Shown piece by piece: positions 23,437 through 32,000 of a DNA stretch of 64,000 nucleotides; within the stretch, counting starts at the first letter, position 1; every line of letters starts with the position of its first letter. The position numbers and the translations under genes are program-made. The stretch covers positions 2,232,001 through 2,296,000 of the forward strand of contig NZ_CP170448.1 of NCBI RefSeq assembly GCF_042466685.1. The letters are read 5' to 3'. Source of the stretch: Vreelandella sp042466685 (lineage in GTDB: Bacteria > Pseudomonadota > Gammaproteobacteria > Pseudomonadales > Halomonadaceae). Under the pieces are notes generated by a model that was not told the DNA's origin, ran no database searches, and saw only the letters and a list, made by a program, of their open reading frames with translations.

Positions 23437-25179
23437 TCATGCCGTGGCGGCGTTGGTTGCGCTCGCCGTTTGAGCCCAGAGTGCTTCATCGCACTTGGGG
23501 CAGAACTCATGTTCACCGGCCAGGTAGCCATGTGCCGGGCAGATCGAAAAGGTGGGTGTCACCGTGAGATAGGGCAAGCGAAAGTGTGAGAGCGCCGTTT
23601 TTACCAGCTTGCGGCAGGCCGTGGCCGAGGTAACCCGTTCGCGCATATAAAGATGCAGTACAGTCCCGCCGGTATAGCGCGTCTGTAAGGGATCCTGGTG
23701 GCCCAATGCCTCAAAAGGGTCATCGGTATGGCCCACCGGTAATTGGCTGGAATTGGTGTAGTAGGGCGCCTCGGGTGTACCGGCCTGAAGAATGTCAGGA
23801 AAACGCGCCAGATCCTCCCGGGCGAAGCGGTGGGTCGTGCCCTCCGCTGGTGTGGCTTCCAGGTTGTACATATGGCCGGTCTGTTCCTGAAATTCGCGCA
23901 TCCGCTCCCGAACGTGGTCAAGCAGATCCAGCGCCAGCTGCAGCCCTTGGGCGTCGGCGATATCGCAGCGATCCCCAGTAAAGTTACGCACCATTTCGTT
24001 AAGCCCATTCACACCCAGAGTGGAGAAATGATTGCGTAAGGTGCCCAGGTAGCGCTGGGTAAAGGGGTAGAGCCCCTGATCCATTAGTTGCTGAATGCGC
24101 TCGCGCTTGAGTTCGAGGCTATCGCGCCCGAGCGACAGTAGGCGATCCAGTTCACTGAACAGCCCGGCTCGGTCGCCGGCAAAGCGGTAACCCAGCCGGG
24201 CGCAGTTGATCGTCACTACTCCCAACGATCCGGTTTGCTCAGCGCTGCCGAACAAACCGTTGCCGCGTTTAAGCAGCTCACTCAAATCAAGCTGCAGGCG
24301 GCAGCACATGGAACGCACCATATGGGGTTCCAAATCCGAGTTTAGAAAGTTCTGAAAGTAGGGCAGGCCATATTTGGCGGTTAGAGCGAAAAGCCGCTCG
24401 GCGTTGTCGCTTTCCCAGTCGAAATCATGGGTGATGTTGTAGGTGGGTATCGGGAAGGTAAACACCCGCCCATGGCGATCACCGGCTTTCATGACTTCCA
24501 GATAGGCCCGGTTGATTAAATCCATCTCCACCTGCAGCTCTCCGTAGCTGAATGGCTGCTCCTCGCCGCCGATAACCGGTACCTGCTGGCGCAAGTCGTC
24601 GGGGCAGACCCAGTCGAACGTCAGGTTGGTGAAGGGCGTCTGGCTCCCCCAGCGCGACGGCACGTTGAGGTTGTAGATAAATTCCTGGAGCGCCTGCTTG
24701 ATCTGTGTGTAGGTCAGTCCATCCTTGCGCACGTAGGGTGCCAGATAGGTATCGAAAGAGCTGAAGGCTTGTGCCCCGGCCCACTCGTTCTGCAAGGTGC
24801 CAAGAAAATTAACCATCTGCCCGAGGGCACTTGAAAGGTGGCGGGGCGGGTTGCTTTCGGCTCGTCCCTGCACCCCATTGAATCCTTCTAGTAGCAGAGT
24901 GCGCAGCGACCAGCCGGCGCAATAGCCGCACAGCATATCCAGATCGTGAATATGCAAATCACCTTCCCGATGAGCTTTCCCCACGGCGTGGGGGTAAATT
25001 TCATCGAGCCAGTAGTTGGCGATCAACTTGCCAGAGACATTGAGGATTAAACCGCCCAATGAATAGCCCTGATTGGCATTGGCATGGACACGCCAATCGG
25101 CGCGTTGAAGGTACTCGTTGACCGTCGAGGCGACATCGATATGGCGCTTTTCTGCCTGAACGCTAGTGGTGGTTGTCAC
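23437..25179 (-). CDS. nrdD: Anaerobic ribonucleoside-triphosphate reductase, main body
   Basis: The 580-residue protein has class III NrdD features: GDLHIHDLDML, RWGSQTPFTNL, SMCCRLQLDL with active-site cysteine, NSSQLPVGHTDDPF and TPTFSICPAHGYL. Near the end the CPAHGYL and EHEFCPKCDEAL cysteines suggest the zinc site. It stops soon after and lacks the glycyl-radical RVxGY segment, which is found in the next small gene. It is typically about 60-90 residues longer in one-piece homologues. An FNR-type box lies upstream (25262-25275). Confidence 0.92.
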   Translation of the reverse strand: MTTTTSVQAEKRHIDVASTVNEYLQRADWRVHANANQGYSLGGLILNVSGKLIANYWLDEIYPHAVGKAHREGDLHIHDLDMLCGYCAGWSLRTLLLEGFNGVQGRAESNPPRHLSSALGQMVNFLGTLQNEWAGAQAFSSFDTYLAPYVRKDGLTYTQIKQALQEFIYNLNVPSRWGSQTPFTNLTFDWVCPDDLRQQVPVIGGEEQPFSYGELQVEMDLINRAYLEVMKAGDRHGRVFTFPIPTYNITHDFDWESDNAERLFALTAKYGLPYFQNFLNSDLEPHMVRSMCCRLQLDLSELLKRGNGLFGSAEQTGSLGVVTINCARLGYRFAGDRAGLFSELDRLLSLGRDSLELKRERIQQLMDQGLYPFTQRYLGTLRNHFSTLGVNGLNEMVRNFTGDRCDIADAQGLQLALDLLDHVRERMREFQEQTGHMYNLEATPAEGTTHRFAREDLARFPDILQAGTPEAPYYTNSSQLPVGHTDDPFEALGHQDPLQTRYTGGTVLHLYMRERVTSATACRKLVKTALSHFRLPYLTVTPTFSICPAHGYLAGEHEFCPKCDEALWAQTASATNAATA

Positions 25180-25261
25180 TTTTTATCCTATATATGCCAA
25201 TATTTATAAAAATAAGCACTACATGTTGTGTATAGGGTAAGCGTTCAGGATTTTCAGAAAA

Positions 25262-25275
25262 ATGATCCAGATCAG
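25262..25275 (-). promoter_or_regulatory. FNR-like box upstream of nrdD
   Basis: ATGAT-CCAG-ATCAG matches the TTGAT-N4-ATCAA dyad at eight of ten positions, 83-96 bases before the nrdD start. TATACA on the minus strand (25234-25229) is near the expected -10 for a -41.5 activator site. Confidence 0.6.
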
Positions 25276-25320
25276 AATTAGGTGGATAAGAACAGGGCGA
25301 AGCGGAGGCGCTTAAGTTTT

Positions 25321-25343
25321 TGCGTCTGCGTCTGCGTCTGCGT
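25321..25343. repeat. TGCGTC tandem hexamer, about 3.8 copies
   Basis: TGCGTC is repeated three times and followed by TGCGT, directly downstream of the ubiV stop codon. It is in the 3' untranslated region and does not alter the UbiV protein. Confidence 0.85.
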
Positions 25344-26290
25344 TAGCTGGGCGCAGTGCGGGTGTTATCCATACCCGGTCGGCCGTACCAGTAACCGTCG
25401 CAGATTTCAGCCTCTACCAGCGTCAAAGGATCGGGCGTAGCTAACCTGCCGTGGCGGGCCTGGTCGAAAGCCTTGACCACCTCGGCCATTCCTTCCGCTC
25501 TGGGGCTGAGGCGGGCCACCAATACCCCCATATCCGCCATGACCATAAGTTCATGGCGCAGATCCTGGCAGGCGCTGGAAAGGGTTTGAATACCGTTCAG
25601 GGTAAAAACATCCCGGGATTCTTGTGAACGTAGCACCAAGCCTTCGGGGTACTTTTGGCAGACGAACTTGCAGCGGTCTTTGGGTGTTTGGTGACGCCGG
25701 GCGGTAAAGCAGCGTGACGACCAGGCCAAGGGGAGATGACCGTAGGCGAATACTTCGCATGGGTGGGGAATGCCTGCCTGGTGGCAATCGTGAATAAGCT
25801 TAGCTAAGTCTTGCTGTGACATTTCTACCGGCGCTTGCCAGCGTTTCATTCCAGCACGTGCCATGACGCCCAGCGTCGCCGGGTTGTAGAGGTTGAGCGC
25901 AGCACCGGCGATAAACGGCAACCCGGCACTGGTGAGGCGCTGCAGGGCGCTTTGGTCATTGGCCTCGACAATAAAGTCGCCGTTGTCACACAGCCTGCGT
26001 AAGTCACGCAGATCGGCCTCAGACTCGATCAGTGTCTGGCTGGCGAGTACAACCTGCTTGCCCGCCTGGGTGAGCTCGCGGCCAATGCCTAGCCAGTCGT
26101 CCAGTTTCATATCGCGGCGCCGCGAGCAGACGGTTTCGCCCAGGGTAATAATCTCTACCGGCCAGTCGGCCGCCTCGCGGTAGAAGTCGGCGTAGCGTTG
26201 CCGAGTCCAGTAAAAAAGTACCGGCCCGAGTGAGAGTTGAAGAGGGCCGGTTGATAAGGTTGGTGATGGGGGAGGTGTAGTGTGCGACAT
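25343..26290 (-). CDS. ubiV: UbiV, U32-type anaerobic ubiquinone hydroxylase subunit
   Basis: The 315-residue U32-peptidase-like protein is of the UbiV branch: LGETVCSRRRDMK, then FAYGHLPLAWSSRCF, and RCKFVCQKYPEG. The four cysteines in these stretches are those that hold the [4Fe-4S] cluster. With UbiU it performs oxygen-independent hydroxylation in ubiquinone synthesis (prephenate as oxygen donor in E. coli). The start ATG 26290 has TAGGAG before it, nine bases behind the ubiU stop, so they are one operon. A proline/serine-rich 15-residue N-terminal extension is present. Confidence 0.93.
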   Translation of the reverse strand: MSHTTPPPSPTLSTGPLQLSLGPVLFYWTRQRYADFYREAADWPVEIITLGETVCSRRRDMKLDDWLGIGRELTQAGKQVVLASQTLIESEADLRDLRRLCDNGDFIVEANDQSALQRLTSAGLPFIAGAALNLYNPATLGVMARAGMKRWQAPVEMSQQDLAKLIHDCHQAGIPHPCEVFAYGHLPLAWSSRCFTARRHQTPKDRCKFVCQKYPEGLVLRSQESRDVFTLNGIQTLSSACQDLRHELMVMADMGVLVARLSPRAEGMAEVVKAFDQARHGRLATPDPLTLVEAEICDGYWYGRPGMDNTRTAPS

Positions 26291-26299
26291 AGTAGGCTC

Positions 26300-27295
26300 C
26301 TATTTCCAGCGGCGCTCGTAGGCGCCTAGGGTAGTGATGGCACCTTCGGAAAGCTCGGCAAGGCCGGACATCCAGGCAGCTTCTGGATGAAAGCGTTCAG
26401 GCTCAGCCGCTAGGTGATTAAGCGCCTGACGCCAAATGCTGGCTACTTTCGAGACATAGGCAGGACTGCGCTGGCGTCCTTCGATTTTTACCGCGCTGAT
26501 GCCCAGGTCGCGCAGCTCCGGCAGCAGCTCCAGGGTATTGAGGCTGGTGGGTTCTTCGATGGCGTGATAGGTCTCGCCCGCCACCTCGAAGCGACCCTTG
26601 CATAGGGTGGGGTAGCCCGCGCGCTCGCCTTCGGCGTAGCGGTCGATAAGAACGTTGTTAAGGCGTGACTCTAAGCCTTGAGGTGTCTCTTCCCAGCGTA
26701 CATGGGCTGCAGGAGAACAAACGCCCCGGGTATTGGGAGAGTCGCCGGTGAGGTAGGAGGAGAGATAGCAGCGCCCTTCGGCCATGATGCACAGGCTGCC
26801 GAAAGCGAACACCTCCAGTTCTATCGGTGTTTGCCTGGCGAGGTCGCGAACCTGAGTGATTGACAGCACCCTTGGCAGTACGGCGCGCTTGATGCCGAAA
26901 TGCTGGTGGTAAAAGCGTAGCGCTTCATGGCTAGTCGCCGAACCCTGTACTGAAAGGTGCCGCGCGATCTCGGGGTGATGGCGAGTAGCGTAGTCGAGCA
27001 GTCCCATATCGGCGAGAATCAGCGCATCCACGCCCAGTTCGGCTGCCTGGTCTACGGCCCGCGTCCAGTGTTGCCAGCCATCGGGCTGGGGATAGGTATT
27101 AATAGCGCAAAAAACGCGTTTGCCATGTCGGTGGGCGTAATCGATCCCCTCGCGGGCACGTTTGTCGGTAAAGTTTAGCCCGGCGAACTGCCGTGCGTTG
27201 GTGATGTTCTGGAAACCGAAATAGACAGCGTCAGCACCTTCGTCGACGGCACGCTTCAGGGCGGGCAGGTTACCGGCGGGGCATACAAGCTCCAT
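26300..27295 (-). CDS. ubiU: UbiU, U32-type anaerobic ubiquinone hydroxylase subunit
   Basis: The 331-residue protein begins MELVCPAGNLPALKRAVDEG as in UbiU. The cysteines in FGSLCIMAEGRCYLSSYLTG, RGVCSPA and TLCKGRF are the [4Fe-4S] ligands of the family, and NNVLIDRY and EPTSLNTLELLPEL are typical of UbiU. It forms a heterodimer with UbiV. An FNR-type box centred 65 bases upstream with a well-placed TAAACT -10 suggests anaerobic induction. hemN is divergent. Confidence 0.94.
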   Translation of the reverse strand: MELVCPAGNLPALKRAVDEGADAVYFGFQNITNARQFAGLNFTDKRAREGIDYAHRHGKRVFCAINTYPQPDGWQHWTRAVDQAAELGVDALILADMGLLDYATRHHPEIARHLSVQGSATSHEALRFYHQHFGIKRAVLPRVLSITQVRDLARQTPIELEVFAFGSLCIMAEGRCYLSSYLTGDSPNTRGVCSPAAHVRWEETPQGLESRLNNVLIDRYAEGERAGYPTLCKGRFEVAGETYHAIEEPTSLNTLELLPELRDLGISAVKIEGRQRSPAYVSKVASIWRQALNHLAAEPERFHPEAAWMSGLAELSEGAITTLGAYERRWK

Positions 27296-27325
27296 AGCGA
27301 GACTCCTTGCGGGGAAAATCCGAGC

Positions 27326-27367
27326 AGTTTAGTCACCTATTTCTTGCTGCCTTTTGACTCAGGTCAT
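27326..27367 (-). promoter_or_regulatory. FNR-type promoter of ubiUV
   Basis: TTGAC-TCAG-GTCAT (27354-27367) is close to the FNR dyad. On the minus strand TAAACT (27331-27326) lies exactly where a -10 belongs for activation from -41.5, predicting a start near 27319, 24 bases before the ubiU ATG. Confidence 0.6.
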
Positions 27368-27427
27368 AATGGGGTGGCTTTCAAAAGTGGATTGCGCAGC
27401 AGGGGAGTCAAGCTGGATGCAGGCGAT

Positions 27428-27454
27428 TTTTAAAACGTATACTGTATGAATATT
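27428..27454. promoter_or_regulatory. 27-bp element upstream of hemN, shared with nsrR
   Basis: Begins TTTTAAAACGTATAC and ends TGTATGAATATT; 23 of 27 positions match the element before nsrR. It contains the small palindrome ATAC-T-GTAT and a TATACT hexamer, 57-83 bases upstream of hemN. Could include the hemN -10. Confidence 0.5.
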
Positions 27455-27510
27455 AACCGCTCCTTACTCTAGCCACTTCTCTAGACCTTCCTTAGAGGCC
27501 TTTCCCGATC

Positions 27511-28896
27511 ATGCAAGATGAACTGCTCTTCAACCGGCCCCTGGTAGAGAAATATGACCGCCCGGGCCCGCGTTACACCTCCTATCCGACTGCGCCGCAG
27601 TTTCATGCCGCCTTTGCAGAGGATGATTACCGTAGCGCCGCCGAGCGCAGTAATCGGGTCGCAGTACCCAAGCCGCTTTCGGTCTATGTGCATATCCCGT
27701 TCTGCAAAAGCCTGTGCTACTACTGCGCCTGCAACAAAATCATTACTCATAATACCGAACGAGCTGCCGAATACCTTCAGTGGTTAAAACAGGAGATACG
27801 TGTTCAGGGAGCGCTGTTCGATACCACCCGCCAAATGACCCAACTGCACCTGGGCGGCGGCACCCCAACCTACTTAAGCAACATCCAGCTAAGCGAACTG
27901 ATGGCGGCGCTTGACGGCGCCTTTCATTTCGCCGCACCTGAAAAGCGTGAATTCTCGCTGGAGGTAGACCCCCGCACCGTGACCCCCGAACAGGTCTTTG
28001 AGCTCTACTCGCTGGGCTTTAATCGGTTGAGCTTCGGTGTGCAGGATTTCGATCACGACGTGCAGCAGGCGGTCAATCGCGTCCAGAGCGAAGAGCAGGT
28101 GGTATCTCTGGTCAAGGCCGCCCGCGAGGCAGGGTTTGATTCGGTCAGCGTGGATCTGATCTACGGACTACCGCTGCAGACGGTGGCGAGTTTCGATACC
28201 ACGCTAACCAAGATTATTGACCTGCAACCGGATCGCATTGCCGCTTATAGCTACGCCCATCTACCCGAACTTTTTAAAGCTCAGCGGCTAATTCGCCCCG
28301 AAGACATGCCGCCCCCCGAGCGCAAGCTGGAGCTGTTGGAGCTTACGATTAACCGCCTGACGTCTGCAGGCTATGTCTACATCGGCATGGATCACTTCGC
28401 CCTTCCGAATGACGAGCTGAGCCTGGCCCGTGAGAATGGCACTCTGCAGCGCAATTTTCAGGGTTACTCTACCCACGCCGACTGCGACATGATTGGGCTG
28501 GGCATTACCTCGATTGGCAAGGTGGGCGATACCTTTAGCCAAAACGTCAAGGAAACTGCCCAGTACCAGCATCGCCTGGAGGAGGGTCGCCTGCCGGTCT
28601 TTCGAGGCTATCGCCTCAGCGATGATGACCGACTGCGCCGCGATGTCATCAATACCCTCATGTGTCACGGCCGACTTGAATTCGCCGCTATCGAGGCCCG
28701 CCACAATATCGATTTTTGCAGCTACTTCGCGAGTGCCTTGGCGAGCCTCGAAGAGATGGCGGACGACGGGTTAATTGCTTTGCGCGACCATGAAATCGAG
28801 GTGCTGCCATCAGGGAGGTTGATGATCCGCAACCTGGCCATGGCGTTCGACGCCTACCTGAAACCAACGGAAAACCGTTATTCGCGCACGGTGTAA
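27511..28896 (+). CDS. hemN: Oxygen-independent coproporphyrinogen III oxidase
   Basis: The 461-residue radical-SAM enzyme has the cluster motif C65-KSL-C69-YY-C72-AC, preceded by YTSYPTAPQF, and LHLGGGTPTYL and NRLSFGVQDFD as in HemN. It decarboxylates coproporphyrinogen III to protoporphyrinogen IX for haem synthesis without oxygen, supplying haem to Nar, Nor and cytochromes. It is divergent from ubiUV, with the FNR-type box between them. Length matches E. coli HemN (457). Confidence 0.96.
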   Translation: MQDELLFNRPLVEKYDRPGPRYTSYPTAPQFHAAFAEDDYRSAAERSNRVAVPKPLSVYVHIPFCKSLCYYCACNKIITHNTERAAEYLQWLKQEIRVQGALFDTTRQMTQLHLGGGTPTYLSNIQLSELMAALDGAFHFAAPEKREFSLEVDPRTVTPEQVFELYSLGFNRLSFGVQDFDHDVQQAVNRVQSEEQVVSLVKAAREAGFDSVSVDLIYGLPLQTVASFDTTLTKIIDLQPDRIAAYSYAHLPELFKAQRLIRPEDMPPPERKLELLELTINRLTSAGYVYIGMDHFALPNDELSLARENGTLQRNFQGYSTHADCDMIGLGITSIGKVGDTFSQNVKETAQYQHRLEEGRLPVFRGYRLSDDDRLRRDVINTLMCHGRLEFAAIEARHNIDFCSYFASALASLEEMADDGLIALRDHEIEVLPSGRLMIRNLAMAFDAYLKPTENRYSRTV

Positions 28897-29070
28897 TTTC
28901 AACAGTGCCAACCGTCTATTCCTTTACGTTGGCCGCTCTATCACCTTGGGGGTAGATAGGGTGTATATGGAGGTAATCACGCAGTAATTCGCTTGTCGAT
29001 CACGCAGAATCCACTCCATGGAACCCGCACTGTCGGGTATGCAAATTTCCGAGGAGCCTGGAGATCGACC

Positions 29071-32000
29071 ATGAGTCACTTCATAGATCGGCTGAATTTC
29101 TTCCGCAAGTCCCGCGAGCCTTTTGCTAATGAGCATGGCGAACTACGTAGCGAATCCCGCCAGTGGGAAGATAGTTATCGTGCCCGCTGGCAGCACGACA
29201 AAGTGGTGCGCAGCACCCACGGGGTGAACTGTACCGGCTCCTGTAGCTGGAAAATCTACGTTAAGAACGGTTTGGTTACCTGGGAAACCCAGCAGACCGA
29301 CTATCCGCGCACCCGTCCTGATCTGCCTAACCATGAACCGCGTGGCTGCCCACGCGGCGCTAGCTATTCCTGGTACCTTTATAGCGCCAACCGCCTCAAG
29401 TACCCCTTAGTGCGTAAGCCGCTGCTGGCGCTATGGCGCGAAGCACTCAAGGCGAATCCCGACCCGGTGGATGCCTGGGCGTCGATTGTCGAAGACCCCG
29501 CCAAGACCAAGCAGTACAAGCGTGCCCGCGGTATGGGCGGCTTCGTTCGCGGTAACTGGGACGAGCTCAATGAGCTGGTCGCGGCCTCGAACGTCTACAC
29601 CGCTAAGCAGTATGGCCCCGACCGGATCATTGGCTTTTCGCCGATTCCCGCCATGTCGATGGTCAGCTACGCGGCGGGTAGCCGTTATTTGTCGCTGATT
29701 GGCGGCGTCTGCATGAGCTTCTACGACTGGTACTGCGACTTGCCGCCAGCCTCACCAATGACCTGGGGCGAGCAGACCGACGTACCTGAGTCCGCTGACT
29801 GGTACAACTCCGGCTACATTATCGCCTGGGGCTCCAACGTGCCCCAGACACGTACCCCGGATGCTCACTTCTTTACCGAAGTGCGCTACAAGGGCACCAA
29901 GACGGTCTCAATTACCCCGGATTACGCCGAAGTCTCCAAACTCACCGACGAGTGGCTCTCTGCCAAACAGGGCACCGATGCCGCCCTGGCCATGGCCATG
30001 GGCCATGTCATCCTCAAAGAGTTCCACCTTGAGAACCCCAGTGCTTACTTCACCGACTATGTGCGCCGCTATACCGACATGCCGTTCCTGGTGGAACTGG
30101 AAGCGCGGGAAGATGGCAGCTTCGCACCGGGTCGCCAACTGCGTGCCAGTGATTTTGATGCTGCCCTGGGCCAGGAGAACAATCCCGAGTGGAAAACCGT
30201 CGCCTGGGACGAAACCCGTGACCAGCTGGTGGTACCACGCGGTTCCATCGGTTTCCGCTGGGGCGAAACTGGCGACGAAGTGGGCAAGTGGAACCTGGAA
30301 TCGCTGGACGCCGCAGGCACTGAAATCAAGCCGTTGCTAAGTTTGGTCAACCACCACGATAGCGTCGCGCGCGTGGCGTTCCCTTACTTCGGCGGTATCG
30401 AGCACGAGCACTTTGAGCACGTTAAAGGGGCGGGTGTCGGCGCGGCTGACGACCTACTGTTCCACAATTTGCCCGCCAAACGCTTGAAGAGAGCCGATGG
30501 CAGCGAAATGCTGGCGGTGACCGTTTTTGATCTGATGTGTGCCAACTACGGTATTGACCGTGGCTTTGTCGGCGACGGCGAAGATGATGGCGCCACCTCG
30601 TTTGACCAGATTCGCCCCTATACCCCCGCGTGGCAGGAGAAAATCACCGGTGTCTCGGCAGAGCAGTGCACCCGCATCGCCCGTGAGTTTGCCGACAACG
30701 CCAATAAAACCAATGGCCGTAGCATGATCATCGTCGGTGCCGGGATGAACCACTGGTACCACATGGATATGAACTACCGTGGCCTGATCAACATGCTGGT
30801 GATGTGTGGCTGTATCGGTCAGAGCGGTGGCGGCTGGGCTCACTATGTGGGTCAGGAAAAACTGCGTCCGCAGACTGGCTGGACGCCGCTGGCCTTTGGC
30901 CTTGACTGGCAGCGCCCGCCGCGCCATATGAACTCTACCTCCTTCTTCTACAACCATTCTTCCCAGTGGCGTTACGAGAAGCTCGAGATCAAAGAGATCC
31001 TGTCGCCGCTGGTCAAGGCCGAGGAGTACCCCGGTAGTCTGATCGACTTTAACGTGCGCGCCGAGCGTATGGGCTGGTTGCCGTCAGCACCTCAGCTAGA
31101 CACTAATCCGCTGCGCCTGGCCAAAAAAGCCGAAGCCGCGGGTATGTCAACAGCCGACTATGCCGTTCAGCAGCTCAAGAGCGGAGAACTGCGCTTTGCC
31201 GCGGAAGACCCGGATGCGCCAGAGAACTTCCCGCGCAATATGTTCATCTGGCGCTCCAACCTGCTGGGTAGCTCAGGTAAGGGCCATGAGTACATGCTCA
31301 AGTACCTGCTGGGTACCCGCCACGGTATTCAGGGCAAAGATCTGGGTGACTTTGGTGGCCAGAAGCCTGAAGAAGTCGTATGGCGTGACGAGGCGCCGGA
31401 AGGCAAGCTCGACCTGCTGGTGACGCTGGATTTCCGTATGTCCACCACCTGCCTCTACTCGGATATCGTGCTGCCCACGGCAACCTGGTACGAGAAGGAC
31501 GACCTTAACACCTCGGACATGCACCCCTTTATTCACCCCTTGACTGCCGCCACCGATCCGGCTTGGGAATCGCGCAGCGACTGGGATATTTACAAGGGTA
31601 TTGCCAAGGCTTTCTCCAAGGTGTGTGTAGGCCACCTGGGCGAAGAGACCGACCTGGTCACGCTGCCGATGCAGCACGACTCGCCAGGAGAATTGGCCCA
31701 GCCGGCGGTGATGGATTGGAAGAAGGGCGAATGCGCGCCGATTCCCGGCAAGACCATGCCATCGCTGATTGAGGTCAAGCGCAACTATCCCGAAACCTAT
31801 GAGCGCTTCACCTCCGTAGGGCCGCTGCTGGAAAGCATCGGTAACGGCGGCAAGGGCATCGCTTGGAATACCGATGCTGAAGTCGAGCTGCTGGGCAAAC
31901 TCAACCATCGCAAGCTGGATGGCCCGCATAAGGGGCGGCCGCTGATCGACAGCGCTATTGATGCCGCCGAGATGATTCTGACCCTGGCACCGGAAACCAA

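Noticed and set aside
23229..23531. 100-codon frame including the NrdD tail
   Set aside because: Only the last 54 codons, after AAGGAA and ATG 23393, have family features; the upstream part is antiparallel-phase noise inside nrdD.
25321..25343. CRISPR-like repeat
   Set aside because: Contiguous hexamers without spacers and no cas gene nearby.
27437..27455. LexA box upstream of hemN (CTGTATGAATATTAAC)
   Set aside because: The CTG start is there but no CAG at the right distance; the shared nsrR/hemN element explains the sequence better.
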